Counted from the first letter of the stretch, positions 23,492-34,322 are shown. The stretch is 64,000 nt of DNA from Arma custos (GCA_037127475.1 CM073759.1:15325289-15389288); one strand, 5' to 3'. The notes: generated by a model not told the origin, from the letters alone. Numbers and translations: made by a program.

Positions 23492-25181
23492 TTAAAGTAG
23501 TAATAAAATTACATTTTTGTTAAATTTATTGATGGCTTATTTGTATTCCTTTTATTAAATTTGATTATATAAATTGTTAATTCTCCTGTAGCTCAGTTGC
23601 GGTTTTTTTTGTAGGAATATTTTAATTTATACTGAAAATTGGACAGTGGGTATTTATTTAATTATTCATTGCATCCATTGTCTTTTTTAGTAGTGTAATA
23701 ATGACTTATCTATTAACTTATTAACTGTTATGTAAGAAGGAAAATGAGGAAATATAAAGTAATTTTTAGCTCACTTGTTTTCTTTAGTGTAATTTTGAGC
23801 TAATGGAAGGGCTTGTAATTCGTTTCTCTAATTTTTTTTTTCTTTTTTCAATTTCAACGTGCACTGAACTTCTGCCGTAACTCTTCAAGTGCTCCTACTA
23901 CAGTTTACACGATGTAATCGCAAGTAATGCCTGCAGCAACAGTCATGTATTAAATGAATCATGAAGATGAGCTTATGCTTCCTTTTTATTCTGTCTACTG
24001 GATAGTTATTTAAGTATTTATTTATTTTAGCTTTATATAGTTATAATAATCTAGTAAAGAGAAAGTGAGAAGCACTTAAAGATAAACTTTGTATGTACTT
24101 AAAAATAAGTTAGGTTTTTGAGAGTAGAGTGGCTAAATTGGTAATATCATTAAATGAATAAGCTTTTTAAATTTATACCTCACATATCATTCCTTCAAAA
24201 GAACGGTGTTATTACTCAAAAAACCTAGTATTGCAATGGAGATAATATTGCAATTTGAAAGTTACATGTGAGTTAAAAAAATAAAAAATTTGGTTATTGA
24301 TACAAAATTCTTTTACTAACGACTAGAAAATTTTTAAAAGCTTGAAACTTTTTCTTTCAATGCCATTATTCCCATAAAACTTCAAGTTCAAACATAATAC
24401 AACTCAAAATATGACTTTATTAAAATTGTTGGAAACGGAATATCAGATATGCTCTTTTTGAATTCTGAATCAATCAATACAATTGCTTCTGAAAGCTTAA
24501 CTAAAAAATACCTAATTTCGAGTTTATGTTATATGTAGTTCTTTTGAAGGAGCGAATATAGTTCTATACTGTTGGCAGATTTTTCTGTTTGATCTTTAAT
24601 AGGATCAAATACCTGTTTTACCTTCTGTAATGTACTGGTATATTCGTATACCATATATAAATGTTCTACATTAAATCAGTATACATCCCTGTTAACATAA
24701 AACAAATTTATGCATTATTGATTAATATTAACGATTTTATATTTTGTGTTTCTGTTTTTTATTAAGTTTATTAAATTTGTGGATGTTCATAACGAATTTC
24801 ATAATACATATATTTATTGTTTTTGATTTGGAGAAACTATTTATTTTTTTTATAGTAAAATTATTTAGGCTATGGTATTAATTAATTATCTGTAGTTCTT
24901 CCTTTTTGTACTTCATTATCTAATAAAAGCTCATCATTATATTAGTATTTTAAATTCATTATATCCTTTCATCATCAATTGCATTTTATAATTTATTAAT
25001 GTACAGTAATCTCTATTACAGTATTTTGCAACTTTGTGTTCATACTATAATAACTAGTCACCCTCCTAAACAAATCTATGGTGTCTATTAGCATTGTCAA
25101 TGCTTTTCCATATATAGGAAATGCAGGAATAGTTCCATATATATTTTATATTTCATATTGGCATAATAGTTCCGATAACCT

Positions 25182-26090
25182 CATGACTAACATCTAAGGC
25201 AGTTTTATGGTTTTAAAACATATTTACTTGATATTTTTTCCATTTTTTGTGTGAATTAGCAAGTTTGATTTTTTTGTTAATTTTTCAATCAGTAATTGTG
25301 AATGAAATCCTTCTATATTCGCAAAAACAAGAGGCAACAAAGCCAATAACTGTTTAATAGTTCCGATAACTTATTCGATAACGTAGACAGCGCCACATGA
25401 CTAACGTCTAAGGCAGTTTGATGGTTTTAAACCATAAGTACTTGGCATTTTTTCCATTTTTTTGTGTGAATTAGCAAGTTCAATTTTTTGGTTAATTTTT
25501 CAATCAGTAATTGTGAATGAAATACTTCTATATTCGCAAAAAATAGGCAACGAAGCCAATAACTGTTTAATAGTTCCGATAACGTAGACAGCGCCACATG
25601 ACTAACATCTAAGGCATTTTTATGGTTTTAAAAAATATTTACTTTATATTTTTTCCATTTTTTGTGCGAATTAGCAAGTTTGATTTTTTTGTTAATATTT
25701 CAATCAGTAATTGTGAATGAAATACTTCTATATTCGCAAAAAATAGGCAACGAAGCCAATAACTGTTTAATAGTTCCGATAACTGATTCGATAACGTAGA
25801 CAGCGCCACATGACTAACATCTAAGGCATTTTTATGGTTTTAAAACATATTTACTTTGAATTTTTTCCATTTTTTTGTCCGAATTAGCAAGTCTGATTTT
25901 TTCGTTAATTGTTCAATCAGTAATTGTGAATGAAATACTTCTATATTCGCAAAAAATAGGCAACGAAGCCAATAACTCTTTAATAGTTCCGATAACTTCT
26001 TCGATAACGTAGACAGCGCCACATGAATAACGTCTAAGCCAGTTTTATTGTTTTAAAACATATTTACTTGGAATTTTTTTGTTAATTTTT
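25182..26090. repeat. Subterminal tandem repeats of copy B right arm
   Basis: About five ~200-215 bp units starting near 25182, 25396, 25597, 25807 and 26019, homologous to 4181-5250 in the same orientation. One again leaves a 60-codon minus-strand frame (26022-25840), which I do not call a gene. Confidence 0.85.
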
Positions 26091-26378
26091 CAATCCGTAA
26101 TTGGGAACGAAAACGCCTCGGCCTTCAGCTCTTATTGAAATCATGTCGAAGTGCTATTTGGTTATTGGCGAGTGAAACGATGAAGGAGTTATTCCAATAA
26201 CGAGCTCGTTCTGGTAACACGTTATCACCGTAACCGTTATTTTCCTATAACATGTTATTTTAGACTGTTACGTTATTTCGGCCCCACCACTACCAGCGAT
26301 CTCTGCTGCCTGATAGGAAGGGCTTGTGTTCTTTACATTTTCTCGACTTTAAATTTCTGTTTTAAAGGAAAAGGAGTG

Positions 26379-26391
26379 ATGGATCAAATCG
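26379..26391 (+). CDS. Zinc-finger gene, first coding exon (MDQI)
   Basis: ATG GAT CAA ATC G followed at 26392 by gtaagtaac, a near-perfect donor. The ATG follows aaggagtg. The exon ends in phase 1, matching every downstream exon. The terminus of fold-back copy B (26292) is only 86 bp upstream, so the promoter and 5' UTR are either very short or partly inside the transposon. It is very short, so confidence is moderate. Confidence 0.5.
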
Positions 26392-26408
26392 GTAAGTAAC
26401 GAATGTAA

Positions 26409-26411
<3 letters not shown>

Positions 26412-26456
<45 letters not shown>

Positions 26457-26457
26457 T
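26412..26457. repeat. (TA)n microsatellite in intron 1
   Basis: Alternating ta run with one ca interruption (tatacatata), 20 bases after the first exon's donor. Confidence 0.9.
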
Positions 26458-27714
26458 ATGTAAATCAATCTCTTATATGAAAAAATTGATCTTCTTTATC
26501 TCTTTATTATAAAGCTGACCTAATCACTTTTGTATTTTATTGTAATCTTTAGTGCTAATGAAATGCCTAGATGGTACTCAGTCATTGTGTTTATTAATAA
26601 TTCTTTTAGCCTTATCATGGTTTTGTAGTTTGATGCTTTGAATCTTAGAACATAAGGTGTTTTGTATATTATAAATAAGTATTGTTGAAGTGTTTGTATG
26701 TCCATGTATTTTTTATAACTCTAGAAATTCATGAGTCTTCCTGTTATAAAAGTAGATATGAAGTCAAAATAATTATTTCTTTCAGTAAAAGTACAGTAAT
26801 GGATTATATTTTTTTCCTTTGTACTAAATATTATCTTTATTTCTATTTAAAGCATAAGAAACAATATTGTTGAATGCTTAATATTAAAAAATCTGATTAT
26901 ATTTACCTCAGTTGATCTTAGTTATTGTCGAGTGTTTCATTTATTAAATAAGAAAAAAAACCTCATGAGTCCCTTACTTCACTAATATACAGTGGCTCAC
27001 TGTAAAAATGATGCACCTTATAGAAAAAGAAAAAATTAAATGGTTACAGGGAACAGCAAATTGATTTATAATATCATATAATACAGCCAATAGAATTAAA
27101 ACAATTAACTTTGATTATTTAAAAAAATTAGCCAACAAAATATGAATAAATAATTTCACCTCACTTCTTTTTAATTTTTTAGTACTTTTACTCCTAGAGA
27201 AGTATTAATTTAGTTAAATTGTTTTTAGGTTGTACTTTGTTGGGTTCACTCTAACCTGGAGTTTGTTTTGCTTCTCTGACAATCCAAATCTCATTCCTAT
27301 CACTTGAAATGTCACTTGCAATTTTAACTTTTTTTCAAAATTCGGTTTTCTATTTAGACCGTTTTTAAGAATATCAGTTATTTAAATCAGAGATTTCTTT
27401 TCATTAAAATGTTGAATGACCTATTCATTGTGTTTACTCCGATAATTTTTGATTTTTTGGAACTGACTGAAATAAAAGTCTTAACACTTTCAACACAAGA
27501 GCTTCATTAAAGGAGAACTGTTCAAGCTTAACAAATATCGGGAAAGAGAAAGTTGTATAATTTCCACTTTGAGATTTTTAATCATAAACAAATGTGTCTT
27601 ACTTGTAGTATTATATGTTTTTACACAAAGAACATAATACAGGAATGTTTAGTCTACAAAATAAATGATTGTTTTTAATGTAATACAAGCCAAACTGCTA
27701 TTTTATTAAAACTT
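26458..27714. other. Intron 1, no recognisable gene
   Basis: AT-rich with stops in all frames. At 26991 there is tacagtggctcactgtaaaaatg, which resembles a Tc1/mariner inverted terminal repeat after a TA, but I find no matching second end or transposase. Otherwise nothing is seen. Confidence 0.5.
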
Positions 27715-28727
27715 CTTCTTCTTCCATGGCTCTACAGCCCTTGTAGGGCCCTGGCCTCCACAACAACGCCTCTCCAGTCTTCCATGTTAGCAGCCCGACC
27801 TCTCCATTGTCCGATTCCCATCCTCTGCAGATTGCTCTCCACATTACCCAGCCATCGCAGCTTGGGCCTTCCTCCTCTTCTTCTGCCTCCTGGTTGGCCA
27901 TATAATAGTTTCTTCGGGTACCTATCTTCTCCCATTCTCTCCACGTGCCCAAGCCATCTTATATGGCTATTTGATTTAGGTGACTAGGTGATTTGACATA
28001 GGTGACTAGGTCTGGTTCATTGTACAGTTCCCGAAGCTCTCTATTATTTCTTGACCTCTATTGGCCTTCGTTACATACTGGCCCAAATATCTGCCGAAGT
28101 ACCTTCCTCTCCCAGATCTGCAGCATCTTTTCGCATTCCTGGGTCAGGACCCATGTTTCACCAGCGTACGTGACAATCGGTCTTAAGATTGTTTTATAGA
28201 TCAACAATTTATTTTGCCTTCTGTGACATGTTCCGAAATCTTAATGCTTTTCGCAATGCAAAGAGACATCTGTTGCCTGCTGAATTCTTGCTTTAATTTC
28301 TGCAGTGATGTCATTCCTTCGTATCACTAAAGCCCCCAGATACTTTAAGCTGTCCACTTTCTTAAGTGTGTGGTGGAGCTGTTGCACATGGCTCTGCTCT
28401 TCCTGCCATCATTTTTTGTGGAAATCATGTATTGGGCTTTTTCCTTATTTATTACCAGACCCAATTTTTTCCCCGCTTCTTCAAATTCCTACAAAGCTCC
28501 CGAAAGCTCCGCTTTTGACCTTGCTGATATCACTACGTCATCAGCATACGCTAGGTGTTAGGTCATCCTGTTGCATATTGTTCCTCCTGGGTTGGTCCTG
28601 ATTGATCTCGCAGCTTGTTCGAGTGCTATGTTAAACAATACAGGTGAGAGGGGATCTCCTTGGCGCAGACCATTCTCCATCTCAAACTCTTCTGATAGCA
28701 TATGTTAGATTTTTACCCTACATCTGG
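27715..28727 (-). pseudogene. LINE RT C-terminal half, 5' truncated
   Basis: Inverted copy of the LINE at 42073-43275, from the (GAAGAA) tail (ttcttcttcttcc at 27715) up to the MLSEEFE..NGLRQG region. Fragments include the GRR.GGRPKLRWLGN C-terminal motif (27944-27732). Frames are broken by several indels and stops. It lies in intron 1, antisense to the zinc-finger gene. Confidence 0.85.
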
Positions 28728-28787
28728 TTTTTCTACTCATGTTTGATCTGTTCGATTATGCAGAATCTATTTTTTCTTTGTTTACAG

Positions 28788-28829
28788 ATGGGGCTATGGA
28801 AGAAAAAGAAGAAATGCTTTTCCAAGATG
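28788..28829 (+). CDS. Zinc-finger gene, acidic cassette exon
   Basis: Acceptor tttgtttacag ends at 28787; 42-bp exon encoding DGAMEEKEEMLFQD; donor gtggtt at 28830. Phase 1-1 and a multiple of three, like the others. The donor is weaker than its neighbours, and no PsiKxE motif is present, so this exon is less certain. Confidence 0.45.
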
Positions 28830-28929
28830 GTGGTTAGAAATATTTACATTAATGACCTTATTTTTTATCTTTCTTTTTTTAAATCTTATTTTTTATCTCG
28901 TTTACCACGTTCATCTTCTAATTCGATCT

Positions 28930-29120
28930 AAGTACAATGACTGTGTTGCAGGGGATCCAAACTACAGCCTATCGTCCAAGTCCTCTAGAGTGTTCTTACT
29001 TTCCTTTGAAGCATGTTGTTTATCTTTCGGCTCAGAACACTTCTCACTAAGAATTTCCTCAAAATGCTCCACTCTTCTCTTCACGACTTTTATTTCTTCT
29101 CTTACATATTCCACTTTTTA
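28930..29120 (-). pseudogene. Fragment of a coiled-coil-like reading frame, unrecognised
   Basis: Minus strand 29115 to 28966 encodes a charged helix-like stretch (EEIKVVKRRVEHFEEIL) ending in TAG. It could be a LINE ORF1 remnant. No other domain is seen. Confidence 0.3.
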
Positions 29121-29320
29121 TAATTCTCACGCCTATTATCTCTTGGGTTGTTTCTTTTATTATTACACCCTTTAAAATATTCCGCTCATCCTTGATGAAT
29201 TATATGAAAAAAATAGTATTCTAAATTAGTTGCTGAAAAACATTTTACAACTTATTAATAAAATATATGACCAAGTTCCTAATTTAAATTTTGTTGAAAA
29301 AACTTACTTTATACCTGCAG

Positions 29321-29371
29321 GTGAAGTGTTTCATCTGAAACAGGAAAGTGAGCTGCTTATCCCGGATGAAG
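29321..29371 (+). CDS. Zinc-finger gene, cassette exon with LKQE
   Basis: Acceptor tatacctgcag, 51-bp exon, donor gtgaga. With the preceding G it reads GEVFHLKQESELLIPDE. LKQE fits the PsiKxE SUMO consensus and is followed by an acidic patch. Phase 1-1. Confidence 0.65.
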
Positions 29372-29598
29372 GTGAGAAAAATTTATTGTATTAACCTTTC
29401 TATGTTGTATTTTATTTATTTTTACTTAGGTCTATTTGTTAATCGAATCTCCTTAAACCTTATCCCCTTTGAAGAATTATTGTATATTTTTCTTCAGTTA
29501 TTAATGTTTCTTTTTAGTTTAGAAAATAATTAAATGAAAGAATGAACGCTAAAACAAAAATGTTGCTTACAAGTTTTAATTATTTTATTTTGTTACAG

Positions 29599-29637
29599 TT
29601 AACATCAAAGAAGAAATGGAAGAGCAGCTTCATAATG
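29599..29637 (+). CDS. Zinc-finger gene, cassette exon with IKEE
   Basis: Acceptor tttgttacag, 39-bp exon, donor gtgaga. Encodes VNIKEEMEEQLHN; IKEE fits PsiKxE. Phase 1-1. Only 227 bp after the previous exon, with the same donor hexamer. Confidence 0.65.
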
Positions 29638-29945
29638 GTGAGAAAAATATTGCATTAAAATTAACATATTTTAAGTGAATTATTTCAATAATGATCTATA
29701 TACTCAAAAATAATTGGAAGTATATTGGAAAGAAGCACATTCAATAACAGATAGATTTTTGTTTAATCAGGAAAATTGTTGTTGTTAATAAATAATATTT
29801 TCTCAACAAACATATTCCATTTGTTGAACATATTTTGTTGCTCGCTGGTTTCAAGTTACAATATTTTCACCTTTCTAATAATTTTTAGTAATTTTATATT
29901 TTTGAAATATCTTGAGTTAAGCCTGTGTTTTTTCTTAACTTTCAG

Positions 29946-30005
29946 GTACAAATAATTCAAATGTTTCTATCAAGGAAGAAATGACAATTGAAACTGAATC
30001 AGCTG
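29946..30005 (+). CDS. Zinc-finger gene, cassette exon with IKEE
   Basis: Acceptor ttaactttcag, 60-bp exon, donor gtaagt. Encodes GTNNSNVSIKEEMTIETESA; IKEE fits PsiKxE. Phase 1-1. The exon does not stop in frame at its donor, which explains a 74-codon read-through ORF from 29981. Confidence 0.65.
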
Positions 30006-30733
30006 GTAAGTTTTTGCTTTTAAGGCATTTAAAAAAAAATTATTGTATTCAATATGATTTGGACAACATGAATAATATTTTTTTTGAAAATATATTTATT
30101 GAAATTTACAACTGTATACAGAAATATCCAGTAAATATAATGGAATTATTATCATTAAAAAATAAAATAAAGTTTCCAGTCAATTCGTTTATTCTTTTAA
30201 AATGACGTTTCGACACTTAAATGTCATTTTCAATTATTTTAATAAGCTTAAACATCCTAAATAACTTCAATAAGTTACAAGTCAAAAATTCTGCAAAAAA
30301 CAACAATCACAAATAAAAAAAAAACTTGTCCCAACAGTTAGCAAAAACGGAGCATAGATACCTTATAAAAATGCATTGTTAATAATTTTAAAAAAAAATT
30401 TATGGGGGGATCCAACTATCCTCCATGGCCAATAGTTGTTAGTCTAAAAATGGTTCAAACTTTGATCTGTAAAGTAAAACTAAAATCTGTAAATTGGCTT
30501 ACCAATGGGGGGGGGGTATACTTTTGGTAAATTTACCAGGCATAGCACTTAACTTTATCATTAAAGAAGCTCTACTAAAAATTGATAATTCCTCCGCTTT
30601 TCTTTCTAAATATATATTGATGGCTTATTGGTTATAACCAACAGAAATAATTTAAAACAACTTGTAAAATCACTAAATGAACAAAATAAAAATATTAAAT
30701 TTACCAAAGAATTAGAAAAAGATTATTCCTTTA

Positions 30734-30858
30734 TGTTGAAGAAATTGGTCCGGGTAGAGGTCACTGAATGAAATTCTCAAGTAATTTCATTCAGTGACCT
30801 CTACCTGGACCAATTTCTTCAACATACATTATCATAGGTCAACAATTATCATCAATAC
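30734..30858. mobile_element. 125-bp insertion made of a PLE-end palindrome, 13-bp TSD
   Basis: gattattccttta is duplicated at 30721-30733 and 30859-30871. The insert is an inverted pair of gaagaaattggtcc..ggtagaggtcactgaatg, the same sequence that ends the PLE at 21115-21165. So a PLE inserted only its terminus, as a hairpin. Confidence 0.75.
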
Positions 30859-30883
30859 GATTATTCCTTTAATTATGTAGATA

Positions 30884-33249
30884 CAGTGGTGCCTCGCATA
30901 ACGAACGCCTCGCACAGCGAACGCTGCACACAACGAACTTCCTTTTCGTTCATTTCACGATTCATACAACGAACTTCGCTTCACACAACGAACTTCGCTT
31001 CACACAACGAAGTCGCCCACTTCACACGATCACTGCCGATTTATTGCATCCTTCCGCGTAGGCAGTCGTTAGTCACTGAGCAGTACGCTTAACTTACGCA
31101 CGTGTCGCAGCAATCGTTCATCATTACAACAAAGTCGCCCGATCTTCTACGATCACTGCCGATTAATTGCATCCTCCCGCGCAGGCAGTCGTTAGACTCG
31201 TTAGTCACTGCGTAGTACGCTTAACTTACGCACGTATCGCAGCAATCGTTCTTCATTACGAATTAAATCGCACACGTATCACGGCAGTCGTCCTTTTAAG
31301 ATAAACTCAACATTTTTTTTATATGATGGGTTCTAAAAAAAGCAGGAAGGTTATTTCTCTTGAAATGAAACAGGAAATAATTAGAAGGAGTGAATGTGGG
31401 GTAAAACAGTGTGACCTCGTCAAAGAGTTTGGCCTCAACAAGACCACCATTTTCACCATTTTGACAAACAAGGATGCAATAAAATCAGCCAAAGTAGCCA
31501 AAGGAGTATCAAAACTATTTAATGAAAAACATAGATCTTCAATCCACGAGGAAATGGAGAGGCTATTAGCGATTTGGATTAAGGACAGGCAGGTGAAAGG
31601 TGACGTAACAACCCAAGATATTATCTGTCACAAGGCCAAGATAATTTATGAAGATCTAAAGAAAAACATCCCTGGAAGTAGCAGCAATCAAGATAATAAA
31701 GAAGATTTCAAAGCCAGCAGGGGGTGGTTTTTTAGATTTAAGAAAAGGTATGGAATCCACAGCGTTAATATGCATGGTGAGGCTGGCAGTGCTGATAAAA
31801 AAGAAGCAGAAAAGTTCTCTATTAATTTTCAAAAATTTATTATGGATGAAGGATACTGCCCACAACAAGTGTTCAATGCCGATGAAACGGGTCTTTTCTG
31901 GAAAAGAATGCCGAGCAGAACCTTCATTACAAAAGAAGAGAAGAAATTGCCAGGACACAAAGCCATGAAGGACAGACTTACCCTTATGATTTCGTCTAAT
32001 GCCAGCGGAGACCTCAAGATCAAACCTCTATTGGTTTATCACTCTGAAAATCCAAGAATTTTTAAGAAAAATAACGTTATTAAGTCCAAATTGCCCGTCC
32101 ATTGGAAGTCCAATCAAAAAGCCTGGGTGACCCAAGTTATCTTCAACGAATGGATTCTGGAAACCTTTGCTCCTGCCGTGAAGAAATTCTTGTTGGAAAA
32201 AGAACTGCCGCTCAAAGCCCTTCTGATACTTGATAATGCCCCTTCTCATCCAAAAGACCTAGAAGAAATATTGCAGGAAAATTATCCTTTTATCAAGGTG
32301 CAGTATTTGCCACCAAACACCACATCCATTCTCCAGCCAATGGATCAGCAAGTTATTGCGAACTTTAAAAAACTCTACACTAGAGCCCTCTTTAATAAGG
32401 TGTTTGAAGAATGCGAGTTTGGTGGAGACAATATGACTATCCGAATGTTTTGGAAGGAGAAATTTGATATCCTTTTGGCAATACGACTTATACAGAAGGC
32501 CTGGGAAGAAGTGTCACAAAGGACCCTCATTTCTGCTTGGAAGATGCTTGTGCCTTCGTGGATTCAGGAAGAAGCAGTAGTTGATGACACAGAAGTGGTG
32601 AAGGACATCATCACAGTGGCCCAAAGGTTGGAATTAGAGGTAGAGGAAGAGGATGTAGAGGAGCTTATTGAGGAACACAAAGAAGAGCTGACAACTGAAG
32701 AGCTCCAAACACTTCTGGCCCAACAACAGGACAATGCTCAAAGGGAAGCGTCATCTGATAACGAGGAGCAACAATCAAACAACCAACCAATTCCAACTGC
32801 TGACATCAAGAACATCCTGGTCAAATGGAAAGCAGTTCAGGAGTTTACCAATGCCCACTATCCTGATTCCGCTGAAGCAAACAGGATCAACGACCTGTAC
32901 TCCGATACTCTTGTCCGTTATTTCCGGCAGATGTTGAAGAAAAGAGAGAAACAAACGACTTTGGACAGGTTTTTCACTGCACCATCGGCCAAAAAGCGGA
33001 AAATGGATGAAGATGTGCAAGATTCGATTATTTCTTAAAATTAAAAAATGTGTGTTTTTTTCATTATGTTTTTAGATGTATCTAAATAAAAATAATAACA
33101 AAAAATTTATCTTTTTTTTATGTCATCTTACCATATTTTATGCTACAGAACGAATTATTTTTTTTAACATGTATTGTTATGGGAAAACGCGTTTCACATA
33201 ACGAACTTGCTCCTGGAACGAATTAAGTTCGTTGTGTGAGGCACCACTG
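30884..33249 (+). mobile_element. Tigger/pogo-type DNA transposon, apparently complete
   Basis: Terminal repeats CAGTGGTGCCTCGCATAACG and, at the right end, the inverse of CAGTGGTGCCTCACACAACG. Flanked by TA at 30882-30883 and 33250-33251. Further acaacgaactt repeats lie inside both ends. Carries one intact 571-codon transposase frame. Nearly all sequence features of an autonomous element are present. Confidence 0.9.
31323..33038 (+). CDS. Tigger-type transposase, 571 aa, intact
   Basis: DDE-family transposase that would cut and paste its own element in the nucleus. Residues 5-60 form a psq/CENP-B N-terminal helix-turn-helix (KSRKVISLEMKQEII...CDLVKEFGLNKTTI); residues 70-150 a Tc5/CENP-B-type second DNA-binding domain with GWFFRFKKRYGI. 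The catalytic triad is D187 (FNADETG), D304 (LILDNAPSH) and D341 (LQPMDQ), a DDD set usual for pogo/Tigger. An acidic stretch (435-460) follows, then a Gln-rich linker and, at residues 544-551, QTTLDRFF, a textbook PCNA-interacting (PIP) box, then AKKRKM, likely a nuclear signal. Length is normal. The start could be M1 or M2. Confidence 0.93.
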   Translation: MMGSKKSRKVISLEMKQEIIRRSECGVKQCDLVKEFGLNKTTIFTILTNKDAIKSAKVAKGVSKLFNEKHRSSIHEEMERLLAIWIKDRQVKGDVTTQDIICHKAKIIYEDLKKNIPGSSSNQDNKEDFKASRGWFFRFKKRYGIHSVNMHGEAGSADKKEAEKFSINFQKFIMDEGYCPQQVFNADETGLFWKRMPSRTFITKEEKKLPGHKAMKDRLTLMISSNASGDLKIKPLLVYHSENPRIFKKNNVIKSKLPVHWKSNQKAWVTQVIFNEWILETFAPAVKKFLLEKELPLKALLILDNAPSHPKDLEEILQENYPFIKVQYLPPNTTSILQPMDQQVIANFKKLYTRALFNKVFEECEFGGDNMTIRMFWKEKFDILLAIRLIQKAWEEVSQRTLISAWKMLVPSWIQEEAVVDDTEVVKDIITVAQRLELEVEEEDVEELIEEHKEELTTEELQTLLAQQQDNAQREASSDNEEQQSNNQPIPTADIKNILVKWKAVQEFTNAHYPDSAEANRINDLYSDTLVRYFRQMLKKREKQTTLDRFFTAPSAKKRKMDEDVQDSIIS

Positions 33250-33251
33250 TA

Positions 33252-33911
33252 CAGTAAAACCTCAAATTAACGGACAGCCCTGGTGCAAATATTTTTGTCC
33301 GGTTTTTTTCATAAATATGTATTTGTACAAATTAATTCTCTCTTATTCAATTTCCCATGTGTTTAAAAGGTAAGTAGAATAAAAAAAAAAGACACCGCAT
33401 GGTTTTTGAGTGTTTCCGAAACTTGTGTCCTACCGATATTGAGTCTTTCCACTAGCACACGTACATTTAACTTTTCACGGTCATAAACGTCGATTACATT
33501 TATTTTTTGTTCTAAAGTGAGTCTCTTACGTGAGGGAGACATTTTCAGCCGCCTGCCACGAGGGTTAGAACAGAACAAAATTTTAATAAAGCAGGTTCGA
33601 GAATAAAAAAAAAGTATTTATGTGGAAAACCTTTACTCAAAAGTAAACACAGCTGTCCCTGTTTTCTTAGACTGGAAACAACTAATTGTTTCTGAAAAAC
33701 GGGAAAGGGATAAAGTCATACTGTCCGTCTTTTAGAGGTTTTTTAATCAATTTATAACCAACACAGCCTGTCCGTGACCGTTAATGAAAGGTATCGTTAA
33801 ATAGAGGTTCAAATGCCTTAAACATTGTATTAAAATGTTGGTGCAAAAAAAATCGTCCGGTAATGGGGAGTGACCGCTATTTAGGGGTGTCCGTTAATAG
33901 AGGTTTTACTG
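33252..33911 (-). mobile_element. Non-autonomous pogo/Tigger-like element, 660 bp
   Basis: CAGTAAAACCTCAAATTAACGGACA at the left and the inverse of CAGTAAAACCTCTATTAACGGACA at the right; flanked by TA (33250-33251 and 33912-33913). The left TA is shared with the end of the Tigger copy, so the Tigger entered the TA at this element's edge. A deletion derivative that keeps a transposase N-terminus. Confidence 0.85.
33363..33578 (-). pseudogene. pogo-like transposase N-terminus (psq/CENP-B HTH)
   Basis: MSPSRKRLTLEQKINVIDVY...LVERLNIGRTQVSETLKN is the N-terminal helix-turn-helix of a CENP-B/Tigger-like transposase. The frame then runs out at a poly-A region and the catalytic part is deleted. Confidence 0.75.
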
Positions 33912-34322
33912 TATAACTATTATCAGGAACCCAATTAACAACACCTTTTCAACAAAATGGTTTAAAAAAGAATTTATTTCAAACAGATTATTAAACTATT
34001 GTTCAAATCACCCAAAACATCAAATTAATAACATAGTCCAAAACATAATAAACAGGTCCATAAAATTGACAGACTTAATAAATAATACCACAGCTCAAAA
34101 TTTAATAGAACCAATATTTTCAGATTTAGAATAGAATAAAATAAATTATAAAAGCCTAATCTATATAAAAAACTTATCAGAAAGGATTGTTCCATCTTTT
34201 TAAAATTATGATATTTCAGAAATAAAATTAGCTTAGTACCAAGTGTCATGGCCGCAACTGATGTTACTTGTTAATTCGCTCTGTGCTTGTTACGTTATTA
34301 TAACAATATTTCTTTTTAAAAA

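Larger units (their letters stand above)
13627..26292. mobile_element. Long fold-back element, copy B, with nested insertions
   Basis: The left end taggggtgggctaaac is the reverse complement of copy A's end; the right end is ...cggccccaccacta. Outer to inner on the left: terminus, subterminal repeats, ~0.9 kb unique arm (16265-17140), a further arm (17150-17890), then the 1.06 kb arm (17896-19620). The right side repeats these inverted (23860-26292). 23490-23860 matches 1690-2050 of copy A's centre. Insertions: PLE 14092-15990, solo LTR 18169-19021, PLE 19622-21165, DNA transposon 21175-23491. Without them the element is about 6 kb and noncoding. Ends are rich in gttat/ataac motifs. Confidence 0.7.
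30200..34240 (+). mobile_element. Penelope-like element remnant split by three insertions
   Basis: A terminal-repeat-like segment (30200-30500) precedes RT coding pieces: LPMGG (about 30500), SLNEQNKNIKFTKELEKD (about 30660-30726), then, after the insertions, DITIIRNP...TKWFKKEFISNRLLNYCSNHP (33912-34020) and a YIKNLSERI..SF region to about 34230. Removing the palindrome 30734-30858, the Tigger 30884-33249 and the pogo element 33252-33911 rejoins the frame as F-N-Y-V-D-I-T-I-I-R-N-P, which fixes the insertion points. In-frame stops remain; it is dead. Confidence 0.75.

Noticed and set aside
26520..26873. Intron 1 ORFs of about 60 codons
   Set aside because: No homology seen and no splice signals in phase with the gene.
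26991..27714. Complete Tc1/mariner element
   Set aside because: Only one terminus-like sequence (cagtggctcact); no partner end or transposase.
31656..33020. Several ORFs antisense or shifted to the Tigger transposase
   Set aside because: Shadows of the intact transposase frame.
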